From Fremontodendron californicum (Eukaryota > Streptophyta > Magnoliopsida > Malvales > Malvaceae), in the NCBI GenBank assembly GCA_030761205.1, contig JAULJL010000015.1, positions 10,421,501-10,485,500 on the forward strand: a DNA stretch of 64,000 nucleotides, in the 5' to 3' direction. The position numbers and the translations under genes are program-made. Positions 1-10,783 of this stretch are shown here, piece after piece. Below the pieces are notes generated by a model. It saw nothing but the letters and a program-made list of their open reading frames with translations. It was not told the origin of the DNA and did no database searches. The first letter of the stretch is position 1. Each line of letters begins with the position of its first letter.

Positions 1-35
1 AGCTTGTTCGGTATTGTTAGAGTCTTACCGACACG

Positions 36-3000
36 ATGGGTGATCTTCAAGTAGTTGGAGGAATCAAGAGGCTCAATCACAAAAATTACAACACGTGGAA
101 GACGTGTATGATGTCTTACCTACAAGGTCAAGATCTTTGGGAAGTCGTTGGTGGTAGTGAAGTTACGAAGCCCGAGCAAGAAGATGCTCAAGGAACCTTG
201 CGCAAATGGAAGATTAAAGTGGGTAAAGCCATGTTTGCCCTTAAGACCACAGTTGAAGAAGAAATGTTGGAACACATACAAAAGCTAGAAACGCCAAAAG
301 AAGCGTGGGATACTTTAGATGCACTCTTTTCGAGAAAGAATGACACAAGACTTCAACTTCTTGAGAATGAATTATTATCAGTTGCACAACGGGATATACC
401 GATTGCTCAATACTTTCACAAGGTAAAAACGTTATGCCGTGAAATTTCTGATTTAGATCCTACAGCTGCTATTGGAGATACCAGGGTAAAAAGAATAATT
501 ATCCATGGTTTGAGGCCCGAATATCACAGCTTCGTTGCCGCTATACAAGGATGGCCAACTCAACCATCACTTGTAGAGTTTGAAAATTTGCTTGTTGGTC
601 AAGAATCTATGGCCAAGCAAATGGGAGGGGTCTCGTTGAAAAGTGAAGAGGAAGCACTCTACACCAACAAAAGCAAAGGCAAATTCAAACAGCACGTCAG
701 TGGTGGATCTAAAAAGTATGGTGACAAGACAAAAAGTCATCAAGGAGAAGGGAGCTCTCGTCCAGGGGGAGCTTCAAAGAATCGTAGCAACAATAAAAGA
801 TTTGAAGGTAACTGTTACAACTGTGACAAGAAAGGTCACATGGCAAAAGATTGTTGGTTTAACAAAAGGCCCGCTGAGAGCAATGCTGCTACTTCTAGTA
901 CAAAGGAGAAAAGCGAAGATGATTGGGACGCTGAAGCATTTTTTGCTATGGAAGAGGAAGAGTTAGCTCTCACAGTAACAACGGCTGACCGAATTGACTA
1001 TGAGAATGACTGGATTGTCGATTCAGGTTGCTCAAATCACATGACAGGCGATAAACAAAAGTTGCAGAACCTGTCAGAATACAAGGGAAATCGCATTGTT
1101 GTGACAGCTGATAATTCAAGATTACCGATTACTCACATCGGTAAGACGGTAGTAGCACCTCGATATAGTCATAATCAGGTACCACTACAAGATGTTTACC
1201 ATGTCCAAGGCATGAAGAAAAATTTGCTTTCAGTGGCAAAATTAACATCGTCAGGTCACCATATTCTGTTTGGTCCAAGGGATGTGAAGGTATATCGTGA
1301 TCTCAAAATCTCAGGACAGCCGATGATGGAAGGACGACGTCTGGAGTCAGTCTACGTGATGTCAGCAGAGTCAGCATATGTAGACAAGACAAGAAGGAGC
1401 GATACAGCAGATTTATGGCACATGCGGTTAGGTCATGTTAGTTATTCCAAGCTAAGTATGATGATGAAGAAGTCGATGCTTAAGGGACTTCCTCAGCTTG
1501 ACATAAGAACAGACACAGTTTGTGCAGGATGCCAATATGGTAAAGCACACCAATTGCCATACGAGGAGTCAAAGTTTAAAGCAAAAGAACCATTAGAGTT
1601 AGTTCACTCTGATGTATTTGGGCCCGTTAAGCAACCATCAATTAGTGGAATGCGGTACATGGTGACGTTTATTGATGATTTCTCCAGGTATGTGTGGGTT
1701 CTCTTTATGAAAGAAAAGTCTGACACTTTCTCAAAGTTTAAAGAGTTCAAAGAGATAGTTGAAGGAGAAGTGGGAAAGAAGATATGTTGCTTGCGCACAG
1801 ACAATGGAGGAGAATATAGCTCAGGCGAATTCTCTCAATACCTACGAGAATGCAACATACGTCATCAGTATACTTGTGTCAATACACCACAACAGAATGG
1901 TGTAGCAGAGAGAAAGAATCGGCATCTTGCAGAAATTTGTCGGAGTATGCTGCATGCAAAGAATGTACCCGGAAGATTTTGGGCCAAAGCTATGAGAACC
2001 GCAGCCCATGTGATCAACAAACTTCCTCAACCAAGGTTAGAGTTTGTTTCACCCTTTGAGAAATTGTGGAAAATGAAACCTTCAGTCAGCTACTTTCGAG
2101 TATTTGGTTGTGTATGTTATGTATTTGTTCCTGATCATTTACGTAGCAAGTTTGATAAGAAAGCAACTAGGTGTATCTTTGTGGGATACGACAACCAAAG
2201 AAAAGGGTGGAAATGTTGTGATCCTACGAGTGGAAGATGTTACACTTCACGCAATGTGGTATTCGATGAAGCATCTTCTTGGTGGTCCTCAGAAAAGGAG
2301 GTGTTGTCAGATTCAAAAGAATTTGAAGACATGCTACAACAGAAAATGGGAGAGTATATTGTCCAACTTCAATCAACTTCAGACGAAGTAGAAGACCTAT
2401 GTGATGATGATGATGACGAGCAAGTGTTAGTCCAGAGTCCTTGGCAAACTGGTGTGTATCAACCAGATGTTAGATCGAGTGAAGTGGAAGAACCATCTCC
2501 ACAATCACAAATCCGAAGGACAACAAGAGCACGGAAGCCAAATCCCAAATATGCTAATGCAGCCATAGTGGAAGAACCAATTGCAACAGAACCTGAGACG
2601 TTTGAAGAAGCATCACAGAGTTCTGAGTGGATTATGGCTATGAAAGAAGAGATCACTGCGCTTGAGCAGAATCAGACTTGGGATCTAGTGCCAAAACCAA
2701 GAGATGTGAAACCCATATCCTGCAAGTGGGTTTACAAGATAAAACATCGTCCAGATGGGTCGATTGAAAGGTACAAGGCACGGTTGGTGGCTCGTGGTTT
2801 CTCTCAGAAGTATGAGCTAGACTATGATGAAACGTTTAGTCCGGTGGCAAGACTTACAACCGTACGAGTCCTACTTGCCCTTGCAGCCAACAAAGACTGG
2901 AACTTGTGGCAGATGGATGTGAAGAATGCATTCCTTCATGGAGAGCTAGATCGAGAAATCTACATGATTCAACCATTGGGATTTCAAAACCAAAATCATC

Positions 3001-4142
3001 CTGAGCATGTGTGTAAGCTGCGAAAGGCACTTTACGAATTGAAACAAGCACCTAGAGCATGGTATGGTAAGATTGCTGAATTTTTAACTCATAGTGGTTA
3101 TTCAGTGACACCTGCAGATTCCAGCTTGTTTGTCAAAGCTAATGGAGGAAAGCTAGCTATCGTATTGATATATGTGGATGATTTAATCATAACTGGTGAT
3201 TATGAGGCAGAAATTCTTCAAACCAAGGAGAATTTATCAGTTCGTTTCCAAATGAAAGAACTTGGACAACTCAAGCACTTTCTTGGTCTAGAGGTTGATC
3301 ACAGACAAGAAGGAATATTTCTCTGTCAACAAAAATATTCTAAAGATTTGCTAAAAAGGTTTGGAATGCTCGAGAGCAAGCCAATTTCAACACCGATGGA
3401 ACCAAATGGCAAGATGTGTGCACTTGAAGGCAAAGACTTGGAAGATGCAACTATGTATCGACAATTGGTAGGTAGCCTGATCTACTTAACCTTGACTCGA
3501 CCTGACATTTCTTATACAGTTGGTGTGATGAGTCGGTATATGCAAAATCCGAAGAAGCCTCATTTAGAAGCAGTTCGACGAATACTGAGATATGTGAAAA
3601 GTACAATAGATTATGGTCTTTTGTACAAGAAAGGTGAAGACTGTAAGTTAGTTGGTTATTGTGATGCTGACTATGCAGGAGATCATGACACCAGGAGATC
3701 AACAACTGGGTACATGTTTAAACTTGGTTCTGGAACAATTTCTTGGTGCAGTAAGAGACAACCAACGGTATCATTGTCAACTACCGAAGCTGAGTATCGA
3801 GCAGCAGCAATGGCAGCTCAAGAGTGTACGTGGCTGATACAACTAATGAGTGATCTACATCAACCAGTAGATTATGCAGTTCCGTTGTATTGCGACAACC
3901 AGTCAGCAATTCGTTTGGCAGAAAATCCAGTCTTTCACGCAAGAACCAAACATATAGAAGTGCATTATCACTTTATCAGAGAAAAGGTTCTACAAGAAGA
4001 GATTGAGATGAAGCAGATCAAGACAGGTGATCAAATGGCAGATTTATTCACAAAAGGTTTGAGTATCAACAAATTTGAAATGTTTCGTCGTCAACTCAAC
4101 ATGGTGCAAAGAGGAAGAGCTGGTATTGAGGGGGAGTGTTAA
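36..4142 (+). CDS. Copia gag-pol polyprotein, intact
   Basis: This single 1368-residue ORF encodes all proteins needed for copia retrotransposition. Gag (copia UBN2-like) covers roughly residues 10-200. A CX2CX4HX4C zinc knuckle (CYNCDKKGHMAKDC) is at 260-273. The aspartic protease motif WIVDSG is at 326-331 with catalytic D329. A GAG-pre-integrase block with LWHMRLGH follows near 465. The integrase catalytic triad is D526, D589, E625, with the expected 35-residue second spacing. Reverse transcriptase carries YVDD at 1046-1049, and RNase H has the CDADYAGD block near 1209. The ORF closes with ADLFTKGL and its TAA overlaps the first bases of the 3' LTR. The start is the first ATG after the leader and gives a normal gag N-terminus. 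No frameshift or stop is present, and the length is typical of an intact plant copia element. Confidence 0.95.
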   Translation: MGDLQVVGGIKRLNHKNYNTWKTCMMSYLQGQDLWEVVGGSEVTKPEQEDAQGTLRKWKIKVGKAMFALKTTVEEEMLEHIQKLETPKEAWDTLDALFSRKNDTRLQLLENELLSVAQRDIPIAQYFHKVKTLCREISDLDPTAAIGDTRVKRIIIHGLRPEYHSFVAAIQGWPTQPSLVEFENLLVGQESMAKQMGGVSLKSEEEALYTNKSKGKFKQHVSGGSKKYGDKTKSHQGEGSSRPGGASKNRSNNKRFEGNCYNCDKKGHMAKDCWFNKRPAESNAATSSTKEKSEDDWDAEAFFAMEEEELALTVTTADRIDYENDWIVDSGCSNHMTGDKQKLQNLSEYKGNRIVVTADNSRLPITHIGKTVVAPRYSHNQVPLQDVYHVQGMKKNLLSVAKLTSSGHHILFGPRDVKVYRDLKISGQPMMEGRRLESVYVMSAESAYVDKTRRSDTADLWHMRLGHVSYSKLSMMMKKSMLKGLPQLDIRTDTVCAGCQYGKAHQLPYEESKFKAKEPLELVHSDVFGPVKQPSISGMRYMVTFIDDFSRYVWVLFMKEKSDTFSKFKEFKEIVEGEVGKKICCLRTDNGGEYSSGEFSQYLRECNIRHQYTCVNTPQQNGVAERKNRHLAEICRSMLHAKNVPGRFWAKAMRTAAHVINKLPQPRLEFVSPFEKLWKMKPSVSYFRVFGCVCYVFVPDHLRSKFDKKATRCIFVGYDNQRKGWKCCDPTSGRCYTSRNVVFDEASSWWSSEKEVLSDSKEFEDMLQQKMGEYIVQLQSTSDEVEDLCDDDDDEQVLVQSPWQTGVYQPDVRSSEVEEPSPQSQIRRTTRARKPNPKYANAAIVEEPIATEPETFEEASQSSEWIMAMKEEITALEQNQTWDLVPKPRDVKPISCKWVYKIKHRPDGSIERYKARLVARGFSQKYELDYDETFSPVARLTTVRVLLALAANKDWNLWQMDVKNAFLHGELDREIYMIQPLGFQNQNHPEHVCKLRKALYELKQAPRAWYGKIAEFLTHSGYSVTPADSSLFVKANGGKLAIVLIYVDDLIITGDYEAEILQTKENLSVRFQMKELGQLKHFLGLEVDHRQEGIFLCQQKYSKDLLKRFGMLESKPISTPMEPNGKMCALEGKDLEDATMYRQLVGSLIYLTLTRPDISYTVGVMSRYMQNPKKPHLEAVRRILRYVKSTIDYGLLYKKGEDCKLVGYCDADYAGDHDTRRSTTGYMFKLGSGTISWCSKRQPTVSLSTTEAEYRAAAMAAQECTWLIQLMSDLHQPVDYAVPLYCDNQSAIRLAENPVFHARTKHIEVHYHFIREKVLQEEIEMKQIKTGDQMADLFTKGLSINKFEMFRRQLNMVQRGRAGIEGEC

Positions 4143-4627
4143 ATTGTCCAATACCAGCCCAAGAAAAAATAAAATCCTAACAATGTGTGGTTGCAATTGT
4201 ATGGTTTAATGTGTGGTTGCAATTGTGTGGTTTAATGTGTGGTTGTAGTTGTGTGATTTAAATGTGTGGTTGTTATTAAACAACAATGTGTGGTTGCAAT
4301 TGTGTGGTTTAATGTGTGGTTGTAGTTGTGTGATTTAAATGTGTGGTTGTTATTAAACAACAATGGGTGGTTGTAATTTATTTAGATTTTATATTTGTGT
4401 GGCTTGTGTTTGTCTTGGTATTGTATAAATACCCCCCTCCCTTGCATTTGTAAATCATCAAGTAGTAAGCTTCAATAAGCAATAAAAGTTCTAAGTTTTC
4501 CTAAGGAGTTCTTCTCTAAAGAGTGTAGTCTAGAGTGAAGTGTGAGCATTTGTGAGTTTTCCTAAAATCTAAACTTTCTTCTTTGAGTGGTAAAATTAGA
4601 GTTATCTACTCTAAGTTTTTCTCAACA
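4137..4627 (+). repeat. 3' LTR of the copia element
   Basis: This is the 491-bp LTR, starting TG directly after the polypurine tract and ending CA at 4627. A TATAAATA box at 4424-4431 probably marks the end of U3. The same sequence appears inverted at 5170-5583, which fixes both LTR boundaries. This copy is 77 bp longer than the inverted one because of an internal tandem duplication. Confidence 0.93.
4208..4361 (+). repeat. 77-bp tandem duplication in LTR U3
   Basis: Two adjacent 77-bp units (starting at 4208 and 4285) are built from shorter GTGTGGTTG-containing steps. The neighbouring solo LTR of the same family has one unit fewer, which accounts for the 491 versus 414 bp lengths. Such repeats in U3 often carry enhancer-like sites; that role is inferred here. 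Confidence 0.85.
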
Positions 4628-4635
4628 TAAATAAA

Positions 4636-5034
4636 ATTCATGTACACTAAAATATTTGAACTTGTTGTCCATGAAATTACTGTGTTCACTTGCATGTTTA
4701 TGGGTGCGATCAAAGACTTCCTTAAATTCATACACATGAGTCCGAGTAGTCTGCAACCCTCTAATTGCTTGAGACTACGCATGCAGATCAAACTCCAGAT
4801 GAACTTCAATTTAGAAGTATAGTTTTTATACAAATTTCAAACAATTATAATTGACATTGGATTGATAGGAAAAAAAAAGCATTGAAACTTCAAATTTTGC
4901 AAAATTGAAGCATAAAGAAAATGAAATTTGCGTACATTAACAGATTTGTACTTCTTGTCCTTCAAACCAACACGTCCTCCTACATATCTATGGGTGCAAT
5001 CAAAGACTTTCTTAAAGGTAGCTTGTCGATTCAT
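4636..5034 (-). pseudogene. Transposase_24 (Ptta/En/Spm) fragment, duplicated
   Basis: On the minus strand two related stretches about 290 bp apart read FKEVFDRTHKH followed by FMDNKF (4636-4740), and FKKVFDCTHRY followed by LKDKKYKSVN (4925-5034). This is the THK-x-DG-x(n)-D-K pattern of the plant Ptta/En/Spm Transposase_24 family. The same motif occurs as LFQLTHTKKDG in the CACTA second gene of this window near 49570. Neither stretch belongs to a long ORF, so this is a decayed and internally duplicated piece of a CACTA accessory gene. A solo LTR has inserted next to it. The assignment rests on motif resemblance only. Confidence 0.5.
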
Positions 5035-5164
5035 CTCTTATGAATAATTAGTATAAAAGATTGTAATATTAATTTCATTACCAACATAATACTTCTTACA
5101 TGTTGTGTGCATGAACTAAAAAAAGAGACAATCCCCATTTGTGCTTCTTAATGCTTTCTTCTTT

Positions 5165-5588
5165 CTCCATGTTGAGAAAAACTTAGAGTAGATAACTCTA
5201 ATTTTACCACTCAAAGAAGAAAGTTTAGATTTTAGGAAAACTCACAAATGCTCACACTTCACTCTAGACTTCACTCTTTAGAGAAAAACTCCTTAGGAAA
5301 ACTTAGAACTTTTATTGCTTATTGAAGCTTACTACTTGATGATTTACAAATGCAAGGGAGGGGGGTATTTATACAATACCAAGACAAACACAAGCCACAC
5401 AAATATAAAATCTAAATAAATTACAACCACCCATTGTTGTTTAATAACAACCACACATTTAAATCACACAACTACAACCACACATTAAACCACACAATTG
5501 CAACCACACATTAAACCACACAATTGCAACCACACATTGTTAGGCTTTTATTTTTCCTTGGGCTGGTATTGGACAATTTAACACTCCA
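5165..5588 (-). mobile_element. Solo copia LTR with 5-bp target duplication
   Basis: Positions 5170-5583 are the reverse complement of the 4137-4627 LTR (414 bp, one 77-bp unit fewer). They are flanked by a perfect CTCCA target duplication at 5165-5169 and 5584-5588. No internal retroelement sequence adjoins it. This is the signature of a full element that lost its interior by LTR-LTR recombination. Confidence 0.93.
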
Positions 5589-6344
5589 CTAATCGATTTT
5601 GCTTGGCTTTCTAGGACCTCAATTTTCACTCAAGTGTACTCCATACATTATCAATTAGTTCATATCAAATATGACCTTAATCCATTGACATTTATAACAT
5701 TTGCACTCTTTTATTTTTATTAATATGAAATTATGTCATTGCCTTGTTCATTTTTCCAACATGTCCTTTAACCGTGTTTTGCATGTTTGTCCCAATATAT
5801 GTTTGACAAAAGGTGTTTGCCGGAGACCACATGCATTTTTTCTAACATAAAATAATAAATCATCACAACTACCATCTACGATTAACTAAATCAAAAGAAA
5901 TAAATGAAAACATATAAAACAATCTTATTCTATGCTTGATAGCTGAAATTTTCTCTACATCAACTCTTTGATATCATCTGAAACTTTTTTCATGTTGGCT
6001 ACTCACCTTTGCGTGATGGGGAAGTTATTGTTGCGGTGATTCTAGTTCCAAGAAAGTATTATCACAATCAAATAAAGTCAATCGATAATATAACATTAGT
6101 TATTCAATGGACTTAACAAATTAAGTAAATAAATTATAAAAAACTCATGTCTTGTAGACAAGTAAACAATACGTTGTCGACCGTATTTGTTGGTGCGAGT
6201 AAGCTTTGACTAGGCCCTTTAATCCATTTTCTTAAAGTGCCACATGTATTCGTAGTACACGGCATAGTGGAACCAAGGGCATTGGTGGATGGAGGCCTTG
6301 TTGATAGGTGTTTTGTGACTGAAGAGTGGATGGATGAAGACTCG
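5589..6344. other. Intergenic stretch without a recognised gene
   Basis: The sequence is AT-rich and broken by stops. A short minus-strand stretch near 6134-6433 is open for 99 codons but its composition is repetitive (Ser/Thr-rich) and I recognise no domain. It may be the continuation of the decayed CACTA gene to the left, but nothing proves this. Confidence 0.4.
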
Positions 6345-6990
6345 ATGGATGAGTGCTCTGTGGTCTGAGGGTCGAAGCCTTGAAGGATGGAGGTGTTGAG
6401 CGAGAAAAGCTCAAAATATAGCCCACAATTCACTTTTGGATTTATTAAAAGCCTTTCCTTTTGGCATTATAACTATAATTTAAAATCAATAAAATATATC
6501 AGTAACATAAAATTGATAAAACAAAGTGTTACCAATTTGACACTCGATATGATTTTTTAACCATAAGAGAATTTGTCCAATAATGTGACAGTTAATCAAA
6601 AATAAAGTTTTGTTTTTCACATAAATTCATCACGTTTTTCAGTTGTTGACATTCAAATGTTTTTTCTGAGTAATTTGGAATTTATTTAACCTTGTTGAGC
6701 TAATCGTTGAATTTGGGCTTGAGAATTACCTTGGACTTGGAGTCCTAATTATAATTGATTATTTTTATATATATCTTTCATGAATTATTATTTTTTGAAT
6801 AGAGAGTTCCATTAATTTGGATTGGATTTCTGAATCATTATGAAATTGGAATTGGGCATTGGAGTTTCGATATTTTGGACTAGCTTGTGTTGAAATGCAA
6901 ACTTATTTTAATTTGTAGTAAAGTACAAAATTATACAAAAGTTGCATAATTTTTTTGTCAATACAAAAACTGCATTATTAACCCCAATAA
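6345..6990 (+). repeat. Direct repeat, left copy (about 650 bp)
   Basis: This block matches 8134-8802 over its whole length with scattered substitutions and small indels. Both copies start around GAGGGTCGAAGCC and end at TAACCCCAATAA. The two copies flank a decayed LINE-like ORF1 region. They could be LTR-like terminal repeats of a non-autonomous element or products of a local duplication. Neither copy shows clear TG...CA termini. Confidence 0.8.
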
Positions 6991-6999
6991 AAGACCTCA

Positions 7000-8177
7000 T
7001 TTTGAAAGAATGTAAGGTCTGATGAGATTATAAAGAGAGGTGATAATTGAAATGATTCAGTAAGTCTCAATATATCGTATAAACAAGTTCTTATCAATGA
7101 AGATAAAGTTAGGCGTACAGATGTGAAGAGTTTAACTGTTAATGCTGTCAATAATGCTTTGAAGGTTGATGTTGTCTTACAGAGAAAGTCTTGTGTAGCA
7201 GCTATCGAAGATGAATTTTTGTATAACTTGGAACGTTGTGTTATGAGAGGAGCTAGGGAATATTTTGGAGTTGAGTGGCTCTACGAGAACTTCAGAATAC
7301 AAGGTGTGTTCAATATATCTGCAAAAAAAAAAAAAAAAAAAAAAATCTCTGGTAGGCATTTCTTGTGCAAATTTGAAGACTTTGAGACTTAGAAGTCAAT
7401 GAAACATGATTGTTGGTCTTGACTCAAAGAAAAGTTTATTGATATTGAACCATGGTCAGAGGAGATACATTTTAGTCCTAGAACAGCTAGGATTTTTTGT
7501 TTTGACATGTCATTCCATGCCTGGAATGTCAATTGTTTTAAAAATATTACAAATCTTTTGGGAGAATTGATTTTAATGGAGGATGATTCTTTGTTGCGTA
7601 ATGATTTCAATTGTGGGGTGATTTCCATTATCACTGATCAAATTGATACAATTTACAAAATTATTAACGTGGATTGTGGAGGCCAGATATACCCTGTTAA
7701 AGTTACAGAGATTGGATAGGTAACCCACTCTCTCTTATCCATTATTGTGACAAGGTTAATGATAAGGCTGTGAGTCAATGTTTTCAAACTGACTCAAGCA
7801 GTGTTGGTGTTATGGTGGAGGAAGATGACAAGTCAGAATATGTTAAGGCTTCCTCTATTAGGGATGAAAGCGACAACAGAACTAAAGACGAGAATGGGAT
7901 AGTAGAAGTGGTGGTTGAAGATGAGAATGTCTGCATGGACATTGATAAAAGGAATTACGGTGTCATACCTTTTGGTGTTAATGCTATAGAGTGTTCTGAG
8001 GCATTGTTTGGTAAAGGTAGTCCAGAAATAGACGAAATTGAAAACATCTCAAAAGAGCAAAATGTTGTTGAGAACTATATGTTTAGTGATGAAGAGGGGC
8101 CTCTTGTTTTAGTGATAAAGATAGTGATGAAGGTTGGGATGGGTGCTCTATGGTTAGAGGGTCGAAGCCGCGCATGA
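7000..8177 (+). pseudogene. Decayed LINE-type ORF1 (DUF4283-like) region
   Basis: Around 7420-7719 a plus-strand frame reads IDIEPWSEEI, then FHAWNVNCFKNI, then INVDCGGQIYPVKV. This is the typical progression of the DUF4283 region found in plant L1-type LINE ORF1 proteins (RPWxP, PLHAWxxxFF, xxGRxFxIxVxE). Upstream, 7123-7392 is another frame interrupted by a run of A bases at 7322-7343. Downstream, 7770-8177 is an acidic stretch resembling the variable C-terminal part of such proteins. Frames are separated by stops and no CCHC knuckle or reverse transcriptase follows. I treat this as one broken ORF1. A chimeric host gene is less likely. Confidence 0.5.
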
Positions 8178-8545
8178 TGGAGGTTGTGAGCGAGAAACAA
8201 CTCAGAATATAGCCTATAATCCACTTTTGGATTTATTAAAAGCCTTTCATTTCGCTATTATAACTATAATTTAAAATCAACAAAATATATCAATCATAAA
8301 ATTTCTAATATAAAGTGTTACCAATTTGACATTCGATCTGATTTTTTAACCTTGTAGAGAATTCGTCTAATAATGTGAAGTAAAATACCCATAGTTCTGT
8401 TTTTCACAACAATTCATCATGTTTTTCGGTTGTTGACATTCAATACTTTTCTGAGTAATTTGGAACTTATTTAACCTTGTTGAGTTAATCGTCAAATTTG
8501 GGCTTGAGAATTGACCTTGGACTTGAAGTCCTAATTATAATTGAT

Positions 8546-8595
<50 letters not shown>

Positions 8596-8802
8596 TGAAT
8601 TACCTTTCGGTTAATTGAGAATTCCATTAAATTGGATTGGATTTCTGAATCGTTATGAAATTGGAATTGGGCATTGGAGTCTCGATATTTTGGACTAGCT
8701 TGTGTTGAAAACTTATGTTGATTTGTAGTAAAAGTATAAAATTATAAAAAAATTGCATATTTTTTTTGGTCAGTACAAAAATTGCATGACTAACCCCAAT
8801 AA
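8134..8802 (+). repeat. Direct repeat, right copy (about 670 bp)
   Basis: This is the second copy of the block at 6345-6990. It differs by substitutions, short indels and expansion of a TA microsatellite (8552-8593), which in the left copy is only about 10 bp. The divergence suggests the duplication is not recent. Confidence 0.8.
8552..8593. repeat. (TA)n microsatellite
   Basis: This is an uninterrupted TA run of about 40 bp inside the right direct repeat. Confidence 0.95.
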
Positions 8803-9159
8803 CTACAAAATTATGGACATGCACTAAAATTACAAATTTACAAAAAAAAAAAAAAAAAAGAAAGTAATAACAAAATTTCTCACGAAAGGTAAACATCTAT
8901 ACCTACTTTAAAAGCTATCCTCAATTAGATGAGGATTGAGAATTTGAAATTTTGAAACACACTTCATTTGCCACATAGTACATGTCATTAGTTATAGTTT
9001 GATGGTTAATTGTGGTATCACACTCTTTTTACCATATAATACATGTCATAGCGATACTTTGGGGGTTGATTTAGACATTTGCCACATGATTTTTGGATTA
9101 ATTAGGTTATTTTAGATTTTTTTATGTTTGTTTTGTCTTTTGATTAACACTAATGAGGT
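8803..9159. other. Intergenic, possible Helitron-like 5' end
   Basis: There is no gene. The sequence at 8896 reads TCTATACC followed by AAAAGC, preceded by A, which resembles the TC start of plant Helitrons. No matching CTRR end could be located, so this is only a possibility. Confidence 0.25.
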
Positions 9160-10040
9160 ATTTTGGACCTCGGGTTATTTCGGGTTCGGATCATATCGGG
9201 TTTGGGTCTTTTCGTTTTCATAACTTCTCGTATTCGAATCTTTTCGGTTTCAAATATTTTATTTCGTGTTCATGTTATTTTTAGTGTCATATTCGTGTTA
9301 TTTTTTTTGTGTGTTCAAAGTATTTGTGTTCGTGTTATTTTTCGTGTGTTCAAAGTATTATAAGTTTATGTAATTTTTACAAGTTAATAATTTGTTTAGT
9401 GTAGATTTTGACACATTCGTATCATCTTCATGTTTTTTTTTTCGTGTCGTGTTCATGTTATTTTTTCATGTGTTCAAAGTATTATAAATTTATATAAAAT
9501 TTTACATGTTAATAATTCGTTTTATGTAGATTTTGAGTCGTTCGTGTATTTGTTTTTTTCATGTTATTTTTCATTTCGTGTCATATTTTAATTATTTTTT
9601 TCATGTTGTATTTGTGTGGTTTTCAATTCATCCAAATATTTTGCATACTTTATCATGGTGATTCAATTTAGAAAAAATTGTGTTTTCGTATCGTGTTTCA
9701 GTCCGTCCCATATTTTGCATAATTTGTCATAATGATTCAATTTAGAGAAAAAAATGTATGTTCGTAACCTGTTTGTGTTACTTTATCGTGTGTGTAAAAT
9801 ATTATAAATTTATATAAATTTGTACACATTTATAATTAGTTTTATGTAGATTTTGACACGTTCGTGTTTTTGTATCGTATTCATGTTATTTTTCTTGTCG
9901 TATTTTAATTATTTTTTTCATGTTCTGTTCATGTCGTAAATCATGTTGTATCCGAAATTGTCAAGTCTAATTGACACAATTCAAATAACTCTCAATTTTG
10001 TTTCACGTGTCGTCATGTTCATGTTATTTTTTTCTGTCAT
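9160..10040 (+). repeat. Dispersed repeat R1, GTGTTCGTGT-rich
   Basis: This is noncoding DNA made of irregular reiterations of phrases such as CGTGTTATTTTTC, TGTGTTCAAAGTATTATAA and TTTTATGTAGATTTTGACACG. The same family occurs in this orientation at 15270-15430 and 62860-63010. It occurs in the opposite orientation (ACACGAAAAAATAAC phrases) at 19230-20440, 28480-30020 and 36296-37420. I do not recognise a coding capacity or defined termini. The family is named R1 only for this report. Confidence 0.7.
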
Positions 10041-10044
10041 AATC

Positions 10045-10774
10045 TGTTGGAAATCTTGTAAGCACTTAATTATTATTTCATTACTGCATATACATATATA
10101 TAAAAATATAATATGAACAGAATATTCAAATACGAACACTTACAGTTTCGATAGAACCAAATAATAGAATATCGAGTTTATTGCCTGTCTTTACGGTGCT
10201 TACAGTCTATTGCAATTCGTCTCCCAGGCTTCCTCGATAATGTTGCAAACCAGAGCACACTTGAAGCAACACGGCGAACCAAAAAAGATGTCGGTCTTTC
10301 TCACAAGACAGTATGCAAAAAATTGAGAATGAAGAAAACGTTTCTAATTATTTAAAACAGGCACTGCCTTGAGTATTTATAGGAATGCGGGGGACTGTTT
10401 GGACAAGACACATTTGTTGGAAAATAGTTTGGTTCAATCAGACACATCCTTTGGAATAAAATTGATCCAAACAGACATGTAATGATCAGACATGTCTCTT
10501 GATTGGAGGAGGCTGAACCAGTTCGGTTTGGATCGAAAAAACAAGTCGGTTGGGCAGTAAAAATTAATTATTGACCCAAACCCGACCCGGCCCAGTCCAG
10601 CAACTTCAACCAACTTCTTCCTCTCCAAGTGGGTACCTTTGAGATTAATTTCTCACTCAAACATGATATTAATCGTGTACATAAATTATACACCGTGTAT
10701 CTACTTACGACAGTCTACATATTGATATACGTATTTCGTATTTATACACTCAAATTAACCATTGATATCCAACA
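10045..10774 (-). repeat. 3' LTR of the decayed copia element
   Basis: The 730-bp segment starts TGTTGG and ends CCAACA in window orientation, so its termini are inverted repeats of TGTTGG. It is preceded on the minus strand by a polypurine-like GTTGGGGAT tract at 10775-10783. It contains promoter-like and leader-like sequence but no ORF. Confidence 0.85.
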
Positions 10775-10783
10775 ATCCCCAAC

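Larger units (their letters stand above)
1..4627 (+). mobile_element. Ty1/copia LTR retrotransposon, 5' end outside window
   Basis: The window opens in the untranslated leader, 35 bases before the gag-pol start codon, so the 5' LTR and primer-binding site lie to the left and are not seen. The internal region ends with a purine-rich tract (GAGGGGGAG at 4128-4136) directly before a 491-bp 3' LTR that begins TGTTAAATTG and ends CTCAACA. Domain order in the ORF (gag, protease, integrase, reverse transcriptase, RNase H) is that of Ty1/copia. The uninterrupted ORF suggests a fairly young, possibly still competent element. Age cannot be judged here because only one LTR is visible. Confidence 0.95.

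Noticed and set aside
7322..7343. Run of A bases as a possible retrotransposon tail end
   Set aside because: The ORF1-like sequence continues on both sides, there is no target duplication and no 3' LINE sequence before it.
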